Shown here: piece after piece, positions 47,587 through 59,292 of the stretch
Layout: the number at the start of each line of letters is the position of its first letter
How positions within the stretch are numbered: position 1 is the stretch's first letter
Origin: Ahaetulla prasina
Lineage: Eukaryota > Chordata > Lepidosauria > Squamata > Colubridae
DNA length: 64,000 bases
Direction: 5' to 3'
NCBI RefSeq assembly: GCF_028640845.1
Contig: NC_080540.1
Coordinates: 97,315,561-97,379,560 of the forward strand
Notes under the pieces: generated by a model
The model's database searches: none
Told to the model about the DNA's origin: nothing
Seen by the model: the letters and a program-made list of their open reading frames with translations, nothing else
Program-made: the position numbers and the translations under genes

Positions 47587-47864
47587 AACTGTCTCAATGG
47601 TGGGATTCAATTTTTTTTTACTACCGGTTCGGTGGGCATGGCTTGGTGGGTGAGGCATGGCTTGGTGGGTTGGTGGGTTGGCAGGGGAAGGTTATTGCAA
47701 AATCCCCATTTCCTCCCGATCAGCTGGGACTCATGAGGCAGAAAATAGATGGGGGCAGGGCCAGTCAGAGGTGGTATTTACCGGTTCTCCAAACTACTCA
47801 AAATTTCTGTTACTGGTTCTCCAGAACTTGTCAGAACCTGCTGAATACCACCTCTGAACTGTCT
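47587..47864. mobile_element. hAT MITE with perfect 8-bp TSD
   Basis: The 262-bp unit 47595-47856 begins caatggtgggattcaa and ends tgaataccacctctg. AACTGTCT flanks both sides (47587-47594 and 47857-47864). A second inverted pair CAGAGGTGGTATT/AATACCACCTCTG (47766-47778 and 47844-47856) lies at the right end. No transposase. Confidence 0.92.
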
Positions 47865-49617
47865 GGACAAGTGTACACACTTTCCTTGGAAATGTTTTTG
47901 GAAGTGGTTTGCTCTTGCATCCTTTCTAGAGTTGAAATGGGACTAGAACTCATAGTGACTCATTTTCTAGTCTGGTGCCTTTAACCCTACCCCAGATTGG
48001 CTATTCCTCTTTAGCACCACAACTGCACGATTTTATCACCTTTAATAGTTATTGTCACTTGTGAACAGTTGATCAAATTCAATAGGAGGAAATTGTGCAC
48101 ATGCTGAAAAAGGAAACAAAAAGGAAAGAGCTTACAAGACATGTGTGATTCATAAAATTATGGAATAAGACAGAATTTTAAAGGAAAAACTACACAGTAT
48201 TTCTCAGTGTTCTCTGCGGTTTAACATCTTGGAAAAAGATGGGGAGAAGAAAGCAGCTGTGACTTCTACTTTTCTGGTCCTGTATTAGCCAAAAGTGAGG
48301 GAATCTAAAATCTAAAACTAGTGAAGGCACAGATCTTTAATGTGAACACTAGAAGCTGCTAAAATTCAAGTAATAACCAATAAATCACATTATTATATGA
48401 TTTCATTAGAACCAGCAGTGATTAGTTGTAGTAAAATACATTTTTGTCACCATCATCTCACTTTGCCTTTATTCAGAATAATACATAACATTACTCAAAT
48501 CCAAAACAAACTCCAGCCCTGCAAAATAGGGCACTATTATAAGAACTACACTTCAGAAAGCAAGCAGAATTTAAGGGAAATGGTTTTACAAAGATGAATA
48601 TAAACCTGTGTATAAAGTGGTCTGAAGTGGGATATTTTTCTTTTCTTTCCTTGCTAATTCATGTTATTATTCCAGCTCTGAATAATGGTAAAGGATGATC
48701 ACATTTCTTCTAGAATATATGTATTATATGTAATAATCAATGAGCCCTCAAAATATTGAATTTGTGTTCGAGGAAGGAAATCTATGTGAGCAATGAAGTT
48801 AAATTGATACAATATAGGTGGTAATTAATTAGATGTAGGTCTTGTTGATTGAGCTAATAAAACTATATCAGATAATTTCTACCAGCATCCAGATTAAATT
48901 ATTTTGTTAACAAACTTTATTATCACACCACCAATGTTGTGCTATCTGTTAGGACGCTAACAGTGAAGCAAATGAAGTATTGATCTCACACATTTTTAGA
49001 GTAGCCCTTAGTGTATAAATACTCACTTGAAATTGTCAAAGGGTAAAATATACCTGAAAAATAAGGGAAAAGAAAGGATGGCCTTGGGGTTAAGAATGAA
49101 AGGCTATGGAAAGAGGTAATGAAAGATATAAAATAGAACAAGTCAAGCTTTGAGCAATCAGCTCCAGAGATATCATATCATGCTTTTAGAAACATTTAGC
49201 TCTAACAGTTTAATACCCAATTTTACTATGATCTATATATCCTGCTGCACAGCTAGATTTTATTTTTTTTGTATATGGGTAATCTCTGTTTTTGTGATAA
49301 AGAGAAAAATAAATTACATATATTAAATAATATGCTAACTTAATTGACTCGCTGAGTGGCTGACTAAGCTTTAAATTTATATATTTGGTAGTCAATTAAG
49401 TTCTGAAAAGACTTTATGAGAAAAGTAAGTCAGTTGTAATTTCTCAATCCTGCCAGTAAGTCAATAATACTAGGGTTCTTCTTTTTGGATTTAACATAAT
49501 AACATATTCCTCTTTTGGGACTGAAGTCAGAAATGGGATTCCTCTTTTAGGACTTTTAGTGAACAGCTTAGTTGTTGGCCTGCCTCCTATCAGTAAACCT
49601 TATTAAATTGTTACATT
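47865..49617. other. No gene or repeat recognised
   Basis: Nothing assignable. Confidence 0.5.
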
Positions 49618-49985
49618 TATCTTCATGATGTAAAAAAGTAAAGGTTCCCCTCACACATACGTGCTAGTTATTCCTGACTCTAGGGGGTGGTTTCAACTCC
49701 GTTTCAAAGCCGAAGAGCCAGCGCTGTCCGAAGACATCTCCGTGGTCATGTGGCCGGCATGACTAAACACCAAAGGCGCATTGAGCACTGTTACCTTCCC
49801 ACTAAAGGTGGTCCCTATTTTTCCACTTGAATTTTTTACATGCTTTCGAACTGCTAGGTTGGCAGAAGCTGGGACATGTAACGCGGCACTAGCGATTCGA
49901 ACCCCTGAACTGCTGACCTTTTGATTGACAAGCTCAGCATCTTGGCCACGGAGCCACTGCGTCCCCTATATCTTCATGGTGTAAA
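49618..49985 (-). mobile_element. tRNA-derived SINE with 17-bp TSD
   Basis: SINE 49635-49968 is flanked by tatcttcatgatgtaaa (49618-49634) and tatcttcatggtgtaaa (49969-49985), 16/17 identical. The tRNA head is on the minus strand (B-box complement gcgattcgaacc near 49892). Same family as 32788-33134, of similar length. Confidence 0.9.
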
Positions 49986-51085
49986 TAATCCCAATTGCTT
50001 CTTTCTGTTCTATTTGCATTGGAAATCATAGAAACTAGATGGCTGATTTTGCGAGTCAATCTGGGTTCTTCCCTTGGACTTCAGAGAGAATTATTCTGCC
50101 CAAGGACTGTAGAAATTAACTTTATAATGCAACTCTGTACATACTTAACCCATAATACTGAGCAGACATATATAGGTACAGTATGATCTGGTAGATTGCA
50201 TTCCTGTATGTATTACAGTTGATATCCAATTCCAGGTAACAGAAGAGAATGATTATTTTCCTTCCCTGTGTTTGTTCTATTGTGCTTGTTTTGTAAGTGG
50301 AACAGCTGTACACAATAGCCAATGAAAATAACAAAATAATACAACAAAATAATAACTCTTTTGGACTCGGTTGGTTTGAACATTTAAAATTATTCCCTGG
50401 GCATTAAGCATAGGCAAAAAATAATTTGTGGGGCCCTTGTGTTCTCCGGGCTTGGATGTTTTCTTGCATATGTTTCATTACCAAACTAGGTAACATCATC
50501 AAGGCTAGCAAGTATTCTTTTTTATCAGTAAAAAAATAATAACACCCTAGTTCTCATTTTAATAGGAATGATTCTGATTTGACCAACCCGAACTATTAAA
50601 TAAAAAGGAAACAACTATTCTTCATTTTCCATGCTTTCCTAAATTTTTGCATTAATGCTCCGAGTGTCAACTGTCTGACTAGCGGACATAAAAGAAGTAG
50701 ACACTTTAGGGAGTTTTGAATTCCCATAAGTAAAACTTTATTAGATAAACCATTTCGGCACTGAGGAATTAAAACCAGCTCTGCTTTTCCCACGCAAAAT
50801 TTTGCTTAGTTAAACAATAGCTTCCCATTCTCCCCACCCCTGGGTGTTCACATTGGCCAATTTTGAGACGTCCTTTTGTTATGGGAAAAATCCACCTCCT
50901 TCTCAAGCACCTGCAGTCATGACCTTGATAGTTTCCAGGATCTCATGGTTTGTGCACAAAACCTCAGCATTCCATTTCACCCTTCCCTCTCCCCAGTTCA
51001 ATGCCAAGTTGAATAGCATTAGGATTCAAAAGGAGCCAAGCAGTTCAATCTTGACATGGAGAGGAAAATCTGAAAGAAAATCATA
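49986..51085. other. No gene or repeat recognised
   Basis: Nothing assignable. Confidence 0.5.
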
Positions 51086-51360
51086 GGGCCTCTGGTGGCT
51101 CAACAGACTAAGCAGTCTGTTATTAACACAGCTGCTTGCAATTACTGCAAGTTCAAGTCCCACCAGGCCCAAGGTTGACTCAGCCTTCCATCCTTTATAA
51201 GGTAGATAAAATGAGGACCCAGATTGTTGGGGCAATAAAAGTTGACTTTGTATATAATATACAAATGGATGAAGACTATTGCTTAACACAATGTAAGCCG
51301 CCCTGAGTCTTTGGAGAAGGGCGGGATATAAATTCAAATAAAAATAATAAATAAATAAAT
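51086..51360 (+). mobile_element. tRNA-derived SINE with L2-type tail
   Basis: A-box-like TGGCTCAACAGAC (51097-51109) and B-box-like GTTCAAGTCC (51151-51160) form the tRNA head. The tail 'ccgccctgagtctttggag' followed by 'aagggcgg' (51299 on) is nearly the 3' end of the young L2 LINEs here (complement at 16690-16718). It ends in an AAAT tail. L2 machinery therefore probably mobilised it. Confidence 0.85.
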
Positions 51361-52129
51361 AAAATATACAAATTAAACAATTGATTAAAGATATTTCAAA
51401 AATTCAAGAAATATTTGTTTTAAAAAATCCTTTTCTTCTTCAGGGTTTTGTGAGCTAATACTAAATATAGCAGTTCCCTATCAGCTGCTTTGGGTTTCAC
51501 TAAGGTTTCTTTTGAGTGACACCTCAATACTTTTGAGTGACACCTCAATAAATACTGAACCTGTAATCAAGAATTTCCTTAACTATGTTTACTGTATTGG
51601 AGAGATTCTTAGCCAAGTTTTAAAAGATTTACAATTACTCCTACTATAATTCTGGGATGCTGGACATAAATTATTCCACTTGCAAATTCCATCTCACAAT
51701 GTTGAGGTGACTTAATTTATTGGTTCTGATTTTTAAAAATTTTAATATACCTATTAATAATGCTGGCACTAGCAATAATAAATCTTCACCTGGATATCTA
51801 CAAAAGATATGACTTGAAATTAATGAAAATTGCTTGCAAAATATTTTCCTGTTAAGCAAATGAAGTTCTTGTTTGCAAAATTTGAAATTAATGCTATGAA
51901 ACAAACTGCCTTACAATTTCTGTAAATTTAGGAAACAAGCAGGCACATTTCTGTGAGGGGAACTGCAGGGAAATAAAGCCAATTCAATCAACCTGCCCAA
52001 GGCATCTGATGGACCCAATGTGGTTTCAGAAGGTGCTTGGAATTTTCTAAAACTCTTATTACATAGTTTGGCAGAGGCTCTTATTGCAGTTTGTGCCTAT
52101 GCAGCGTCTGTGTGCATGGATCTCATAGA
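51361..52129. other. No gene recognised
   Basis: Includes a 21-bp tandem duplication at about 51510-51552. The right part may be decayed L2 upstream of 52130. Confidence 0.45.
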
Positions 52130-52156
52130 GCTTCGTGATTCACCAAGGGGCTCAGA

Positions 52157-53781
52157 AAGATGAAGCAATGTGAGGCTTGGCCAGCATCGCGATGGAACGG
52201 ACACAAACCCCGAGAGCTCCAGAGTGAGTGCCGATAACCCCCTTGAAATGGTGGTCCGTCTCGGACCATAGCTGCCCTGCAGGGGCTGCGAAGAATGAGG
52301 GAGCTGCTGGAGCAGACAGGGAAGTTGCAAATTCCCTGTAGCTCTGGCTTTTTTCCCTCGACCCAGTGAGGAGGACCGCAGCCATCACCAGCTGCTTGGA
52401 GTCAGGATGGCCACAAGAATGGGTAGGAGGATAAAGCACAAATATTGAATAAGATATTGAAGCTGGGTCAGTTAACACCAGCTCACGAGGAGGCACTTAA
52501 AGCAATTTTGCCAATAAGCATTAAAAGAAAAACTGAGAAACACCAGCTAATTTAAACAGGAAATGAAAACAGAAGGAAATAATTAAAGATACCTAAAACC
52601 CAACAAAAGGTGGCTTGGAACCTATCTCTGAAAAGAGACACAAACTGAAACAAAGGGAAAAAAATGTGGCTCCAAAATGAATACTTTTTTAATTGTGGAT
52701 TGTAACTGCAGATTAAAGACTGACACCTAAAAGCAGAAGAAGAAACAGGAGGGAAATGTCTTTGTGATTTCAGGACAATTTCAAAGGATTTTAGTAACTA
52801 GATGGATGACCTTTAAGACTGATAACACCAAAGAATAAAATAGAAAGCAATACTAAAGACTGACACCTAAAGGCAGAAGAAGAAATACAGGAGGGGAATG
52901 TCTTTGTGATTTCAGGACATTTCAAAGGAACACTTTTGCAACAAGATGGCTGGCCTTTAAGACTCATAATTTCAAAGAATAAAGTTGAAAACAATGGACA
53001 ATAAGGGAAGTAGACAAGTGTCATTTAAGCAAGAACTGCTTCCAGCAATGATAGAGAAGAATATAAAAAGCACATTATAACAATGTAAAATTAAAATCTG
53101 TATTAAAGATTAGAGAATTATAAAAATGGTGAGGAGAGGAGGAACAGGACAAACAAGGAATTTAATAAGTTAAGAAATATGCAGACTTTAAGCACATCTA
53201 GTAAAATTGAAATACTTTGAGATAAAACTTCCAATAGAATATTTGAATATGAGCATGGAACTATGTGAGAAATGGGATAGTGTTTGTTCCTTTTTATTTT
53301 GCTCTTTCTGTTTAGTTTATTATTTTAATATTTTTATTTGGAATGGGATTTTGAAATAAATAAGTGATGGGAGACCATTTAATTAAGGTGAGATTTAAGA
53401 CAGGAGAGATTTTTATAGATATTACCTTGTTTTTATTTCTTTTTGTTACTGGTCTTTGATAATATTAGGGATAAATATGGCTGTGTTTTGTTCAATGAAG
53501 AAGGGAGGGGCAAGAAAGAGGACAAAAATGTGGGAACTAGATTTCATTAAATGCTATTCAGAATAAAGGAGTGGAATAGATGTTTTGATAGAAATGGGCT
53601 ATAATAAAATTTGAAGAGGTGAAGGGAAAATATTGGATAAAAATACAATGAGGGGGTGAAATTTAAAATACGTTTAATTATGTGCCTGACTGATATCTTG
53701 TTCAACAAAAATCTGTGTGTGGTTTTTTCTTTTAAAAAAATAAAAAAAACTTTTTTTCAAAAAAAAAAGATGAAGCAATGT
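52157..53781 (+). mobile_element. L1-like element with 15-bp TSD, internally deleted
   Basis: The insert 52172-53766 is flanked by aagatgaagcaatgt on both sides (52157-52171 and 53767-53781). It ends in an A-rich tail after 3' UTR-like sequence. The first ~330 bp is GC-rich like a LINE 5' UTR. Then come two diverged copies of a ~140-bp unit (52715-52853 and 52855-52990). No RT or endonuclease is present, so it is either an internally deleted L1 or a non-autonomous relative. L1 identity is inferred from the TSD and tail. Confidence 0.7.
52715..52990 (+). repeat. Two-unit ~140-bp tandem repeat in L1-like element
   Basis: Both units contain 'aaagactgacacctaaa', 'gcagaagaagaaa' and 'aatgtctttgtgatttcagg', with small indels. 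Tandem units near the front of LINEs can be promoter monomers; that role is inferred only. Confidence 0.75.
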
Positions 53782-54960
53782 AAGAGACGCTTAGAGAGCC
53801 ACTGGAGGAATACAAAGAGTGAACTGAGTGACACAGGTAAGAGCCTACATTAACCTCAACCTTGTGGCAATAAGGGCAGCAAAGCATATTTATGTCTACA
53901 CCCCTATTGTAGGTAGCCAACTGGCAGGCCTGTTTTGTGTAATTAGGGGTCTCCTGAGTAAGAAGGAACTGGGGAACATTTGTAGGGTTGCTGTGAGGAA
54001 TATTTTTGACATCTGTCAGATAAAGTCACTCAACTTTCTTCAGAGTTGGAGCCTGGCTGGGCAAATCTATTGGAGGTGACGAAGAAGCATCTGAGCCTAG
54101 TTATCTGGGAGGAGCTCAAGCTAGCTGTTTTTGAGCAAGTGGATAGGCCCTTGGGGCTGTGACTTCCAATGCTCCTAGGCTCATGGTTCCTGCTCAAGAA
54201 GCAGGTGGCAGCTATGGCTCGGGGGTTGGAGGCATTGCACAGATTTGTCTCATATGCCAATTGCACCCTTTCCTGGACCAGAGGACTTACTCATGGTCAG
54301 TCATGATGTCATCTCCATCTGGATTACTGCAATGCATTCTACATGGGGCTGCTCTTGAAGACCACCTGGAAACTTCAACTGGTCCAGAATGCAGCAACAT
54401 GCACAGTAAGGAGAGGACCCTAGTTTTGCCCATGTAAAATTTCTGTTACATGAGATACATTGACTTCCAGTTTGCAAGTGCAATTCAAGGTGCTGGTCAT
54501 CACCTTTAAAACCCTATATGGGCCAAGGTGTTTGCAGGAACACCTTTTCCTAAGGACTTCTGTCTATCCTACCAGGTCATAGAATTGGACATGCTTCCAA
54601 TCCCCTTTCTCTTAATTATTATCTGATGAGAGCTAGGAAGCCAGCCTTTTCCATGGTAGACCCTGCCCTATGGAACACCTTGCCCCCTGAAGTTTGGCAG
54701 GCTTCCATCCTTTAAGCCTTCAATAAGGCTTTAAAGATTTGGGTCTCCCCTCCCCCAAGTGTTGGGAGAAAATTACATGATCACACATTAGAACTGATGG
54801 ATGCCAGGGTTTGTTGTTTTTGATGTTTCATTCAATTGAGCTTTATAGAGTTTTAAAATGATCTTATATGGTTTTTTTTTTGTTTTTTTTTTACTGGGTG
54901 CTACCCAGAGTTTGTTTAAAGATAGGAGATTGCAAAAAATGTTTGAAAAAAAAAATAAAT

Positions 54961-56206
54961 TAGGAAGGAATTAAAAATTAAGCTGTCATCATATAATGCC
55001 ATTATAGTTTGCCTATAAGTGAAGTATTGTGTCTAGCTCTGGTTCCTGTATTTGAAAAAGAATTTTATCAGATCTGCGAAAATACAGAACACAGCAACCA
55101 AAAAGATCAGGGCACTCTAACATCCTCCATATGTGCAAAGATTTTACTGAGGTTGTAAAATCATACATGACATGAAGAAAGTTGACAGTATTAGGACCAG
55201 GCATAAGCAGTGAACCTGACTGAAAGCATAGTTTTAATAGACAAATGTCAGACAGTACATAATTAATTTATACTAACATTCATTGCCACAAGATATGATA
55301 ATGGTCACTGACCTGGATGGCTTTAAAAAGAGTATTAAATAAATTCTAGTCCTATTAAGTCTATTTAAGAGGATAGGCTTGATGTCGGCTGGACAAGTCA
55401 CTGTTACCATGGGTTGAGGACAGCATACTTCCAAATATCAGTTCAGGTTTCTTCACAGTATGAGAGAATATGTCACTGTTTTCTATCTGTTTTCTGCTTA
55501 TGATGATCTCAGAGATATCTCAAGAGGTTCTCTTCCAGATACACTTCGAAAATAAAAATGGCAGGTGGCACTTAATTTTGAAGCTGTGTTGAAGCTGAGA
55601 AAAAAGTAGACAGCATATTGGAAGTCTGGCAGAATGCTAGTGGGTGAGATGAAAGTAGTGAGCGTGCATGTGTATTGAACCCTTGAATACTTTTGATATT
55701 TTACTTATGCCTATGCTGAAATTTTGAAGTCAGGGTAGATTTTTCTGAGCTTCACCTGTTTGCCCTCTATAAAAACATATTGTGTCCTCTGAGAAGGTCC
55801 GTATGTGATTGATATTTGGATCTCACACTTTACCCTTGCCTTGTATTCAATTTCTTGGCTGAGTTATTTGTCTTTGAGGCTCAACCATTTGCCTGCTGAG
55901 AATTAGGGCTTTTCTGTTTTTATTCTGTTCTGTTGTTGTGAGCCACTCTGGATCATCATGTGAGATAGGCATCCATATAGGTTCTGTGAATAAACTAACT
56001 ATGGAATCTACCAGGGAACAAAGCTTCTGCAGCTTGGAATTCAGATATTACCTTTATTTTTTATTTTAGTTCTTAAGAATTTTTTTTTAGTTTTAGCAGG
56101 GTTTGTGTGTGTGTGTGTGTGTGTAAAAATGCATGGTTTATGCCAGTATCAGTTATCACAATGGCTATATTATAAATGATAACTTTCTTTTAACATTGTA
56201 GATGTA
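54961..56206. other. No gene recognised
   Basis: 55010-55400 contains faint CR1-like coding and 3' sequence ('gatggctttaaaaagagtat'), too decayed to assign. A GT microsatellite lies at 56104-56124. Confidence 0.4.
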
Positions 56207-56298
56207 CCCATTGGTTCAAAAACTTTGGAAATTCTTGATCTAGGCAGTGCAGAAAAAACACATATGCATTTTTTTTGTACAATCCTCAAATTTGTGAG

Positions 56299-56301
<3 letters not shown>
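56207..56301 (+). repeat. Direct repeat, left copy flanking a LINE
   Basis: Shares 'gttcaaaaa', 'tctaggcagt', 'gcatttt' and 'atttgtgag.ata' in order with 59200-59292. The match is roughly three quarters by eye. It abuts the GATA array and LINE. Confidence 0.7.

Positions 56302-56351
<50 letters not shown>
56299..56351. repeat. (GATA)n microsatellite at LINE 3' end
   Basis: About 13 GATA units at the 3' side of the minus-strand LINE. Confidence 0.95.
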
Positions 56352-59199
56352 TCCTTTGAGTTCAAAGAAGATACACTGCTGTGCAGCTCATCTGTGGACA
56401 GTTTTAGTCTGGAAGCAAAAAGAGTGGCACAATGGAGGAACTGGAAGTAATTGTTGGTATCCTTCTATGATGCCACTCATGGTTTTTTTTGTCAGCTTTT
56501 GTCAGTGCCTGTCTTCAAATTCAGTGGACACTTCAGAGTACACAGTTTGCCAGGGGGTTCTGTCAGCAGCCACAGCTTCTACCATCCTTTTTGGATGTTA
56601 CAGTGGCATAGGATTTCCTTCAGAGTGTCTTTTTTAGTGTTTACATGGACAATCTCAAGTTCTCTTCCCAGTCTCCACTATATCTGGAAGTAATTGGGAA
56701 GGCGTAAGGTGGCCATTCTGATTACGTGTCCCACCTACTGCATCTGGGCTGTGAAACTCAGAGACTCAATGCTGATAGATTTCATGCAATCCAGGACATC
56801 CATGTTGGAGACATGGTCCTGCCAACAAAATGCCAAAGATGGAACAGAGAGGGCGCATGTGACATTTTTCTAGTTGTTTGATGTGTCATCAGTACAGAGT
56901 CCAGGACTCACATCAGTGATGGGTTGCTCCCAGTTCACACCGGTTCAGGAGAACCGGTAGTAATGGTGGCAGGAGGCTCCACCCACCCACCCAGAAGTCA
57001 TTAAATACATTCTGTACATGCGCAGAAGTGAGTGAACTGGTAGTAGAGGTAAGTAAAACCCACCACTGATTCACATCCATGTAGGAGAGAAGGGTTAACC
57101 ATAGCTCTATAGGTTTTCAGCTTTGTGTAGATACAGATGTTGTTTGCAGTCATCCTAGAATCTGTCTGTCCTTCTGACCCTGGACTCTGTTTCTTGGTCC
57201 AAAATCCCATTGCTCCCAATACCTCCCAACTATTTGAAACTGTTTATATTTGTCAGCCGGCTGTCATCAATAATGATGTTTGGTTCTATGAGGATAGTAT
57301 TTGGCATGGATTGGTAAAGTACTTCAGTCTTGTTCAGGCTAATAGTCAGGCCAAAGAGCATAGCGGCATCTGAGAATTTGTTAAGCATCAACTGTAGATC
57401 ATTATCTTTGTGTGTCAGGATGCACAGTCATCAGAAAGAAGGTTTCTTGAATGTCTATATGGGGGCAGTTTATCTGTGCATTCAAGTGGCAAAGGTCAAA
57501 CAAAGACAAGCCCAATTGGTATCTGATGTACGTTCCTTTCTTCAGACCCTGAACAGCATATGACAAGATGTAAGCAAAAAACAGATTGAACAGGTCTGCT
57601 CCACCCCACTGGAAATGGCACGTGCAGCTTTGATGTATCGCCATTGTAAAGGTCCTGTCCTGTCATTCCATTGTGCAGTAGATGAATCATCTTCACAAAT
57701 TTCCTGGGGCATTCATAATGTCACAGGATGGTCCAGAGAGCTTCCCTGTGTACAATGTCAAACCCATTTGTCAGGTCAAGGAAGACAGAGTAAAGATGTT
57801 TGTCCTGATTTTTATGTACTTTTCCTTGATTTGTCCCATGGCAGATACCACGTCTGCTGTACTCCACTCTGGATGAAAGTCACACTGCTCCTCTGGGAGG
57901 TTACTTTCTGAGACAATGACAAGTCTGTTCAGAAGAATGCAGGCAAAAGATCTTGCCTACAATGGACAGCAGTGAAATATCCCTATAGTTTCCGCAATCT
58001 GATTTGTTTCCCTTATTTTTATAGAGAGCCATGGTGGAGAAAACCATTACAGAAGTCACCGGGCATCTCCTCTGTGACCCACATGTCTTCTAAGATACTT
58101 TGAAATGCCCGAACCTAAGCAATGGATGTAGTGCAATCCTGCCAGTTGCTTTGAGCTCATCTGAAATATTGCTTTCTTGGTCTCATCAGTAGAGGGAGGC
58201 AAGTCTAGGATATCCAAGACTTATAGCTGAGGAATATGCTCTGTGACATCAAGGTCAATTCTGCATGGCCTATAGAGTGGAAAAGTGTTCAGCCCAGATG
58301 TTTTTTAGTCTTTCCTGATCTTTGATGAAATTTCCCCCATAAGGTGACAGCAAGGGAGAGAGCATCCTAATTTAGAAGGACCTTAATCTGTCTTTATGGC
58401 ACCAAAGAAGTCTTTGATAGCATACATGACAGCATAGTACTCCATCTGCTCAACATTCTCTGATGTCATTTGTCTTGTATTACTTGCAATTCTGCCTGTA
58501 CTTTAGATTGCAGATATTAAACTTGTCGTTCTTTAAGACAGTATGGATCATTTTGCCGGTCTGTATAGGACTTGCTCTTGGCCTGGAGACTTGCTAAAAT
58601 GTTCTTCTGGCTTTCATTAAATCGGCCCTGGGGCATCTGAGTTTTCAGTCCAAGTACAGTTGTTTGCAGGCTGCATGATGGTATCTTTAAACTGCATCCA
58701 CTTTTCAGAACAGGTTCCTACAAGTGGAAAACTAGACCACATGTTTTTCATCTTAAAAATGTACATCTTGAAAAAATGTACATCTTGAAAATGTTGGCCT
58801 CAGTCTTTCAGTGTGCCAATGTTGAATGATGTTCTGAGAGTCCTTGGCTGCTTGCAGTACATGCAGGTTGACGAACAACTGGACCAGCCTGTAATCAGAC
58901 CAGCATTCAGCACTTGACATGGGCTGGGTGATGGGGACATCTCTAAGGTTGTGCTGATGTAGTTTGACATAGTCAAGTAGGTGCCAGTGTTTATACCTGG
59001 AATGCATCTATGTTGTTTTGTACTGGTTTGCAAGTCTGATCATTGTATTTGTGATGCACAAGTTGTGCTCAGTACATTTGCCCAGAAGCAGAAGACCATT
59101 ACTGTTTAGTTTTCCTACTCCATGTTTCCCAAAAACTTCATTCCAGTTGTTGTTGCTGTCTGTCCCACCCCGATGTCAACTTTCAACAGTGAGCATATT
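56352..59199 (-). pseudogene. Decayed non-LTR retrotransposon, RTE-like
   Basis: Minus-strand fragments run 5' to 3' from right to left. The endonuclease end reads RCIPGINTGTYLTMSNYI and GLITGW (near 58890-59010). RT follows: ALYKNKGNKSDCGNYR (near 57995-58040), VFLDLTNGFDIVHREALW (near 57780-57830) and HLLHNGMTGQDLYNGDTSK (near 57630-57690). The C-terminal part reads LLHGCESV, then WVGHVIRM-like sequence near 56735. The catalytic FADD block is eroded and frames change often. The endonuclease part resembles proteins annotated as craniofacial-development-protein-2-like, which suggests the RTE clade. A hAT MITE interrupts it at 56914-57068. Confidence 0.7.
56906..57076. mobile_element. hAT MITE (CAGTGGTGGG family) inside LINE, 7/8 TSD
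   Basis: Unit 56914-57068 (155 bp) begins cagtgatgggttgctcccag and ends aaaacccaccactg. Flanks are ACTCACAT (56906-56913) and ATTCACAT (57069-57076). Contains 'gaaccggtagtaa' and 'ggaggctccaccca'. Confidence 0.9.
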
Positions 59200-59292
59200 C
59201 CCATCAGTTCAAAAAGTTTGAAAATATCTGATCTAGGCAGTCTGTATATCTCTCTAAGCATTTTGTGTATCATCCTAAGATTTGTGAGCATA
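59200..59292 (+). repeat. Direct repeat, right copy flanking a LINE
   Basis: Partner of 56207-56301; begins where the LINE similarity ends. Confidence 0.7.

Larger units (their letters stand above)
52130..54960 (+). mobile_element. Old L2-clade LINE split by an L1-like element
   Basis: Left of the L1 the frame reads FTKGLRKMKQ (52139-52168). Right of it, it resumes as KMKQCKRRLESHWRNTKSEL (53767 on). Then come IRAAKHIYVYTPIV (near 53870), a decayed RT C-terminus (LDYCNAFYMG-like sequence near 54315-54345; LQLVQNAATC-like near 54375) and a 3' end with gggtgctacccagag and an AAATAAAT tail near 54960. Frameshifts are frequent. Plus orientation. Confidence 0.8.

Noticed and set aside
47551..47984. 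Frames rich in Trp-Gly-Gly
   Set aside because: They lie across a hAT MITE with defined target duplications.
51097..51160. Functional tRNA gene
   Set aside because: A- and B-box-like motifs are joined to an L2-type tail, so this is a SINE; no cloverleaf is evident.
55010..55400. CR1-like fragment
   Set aside because: Too decayed to define boundaries or orientation from one copy.
56281..56355. CRISPR-like regular spacing
   Set aside because: Simple GATA tandem repeat without spacers; the genome is vertebrate.
57137..57911. Plus-strand frames of 64-98 codons
   Set aside because: Antisense of the decayed LINE RT.
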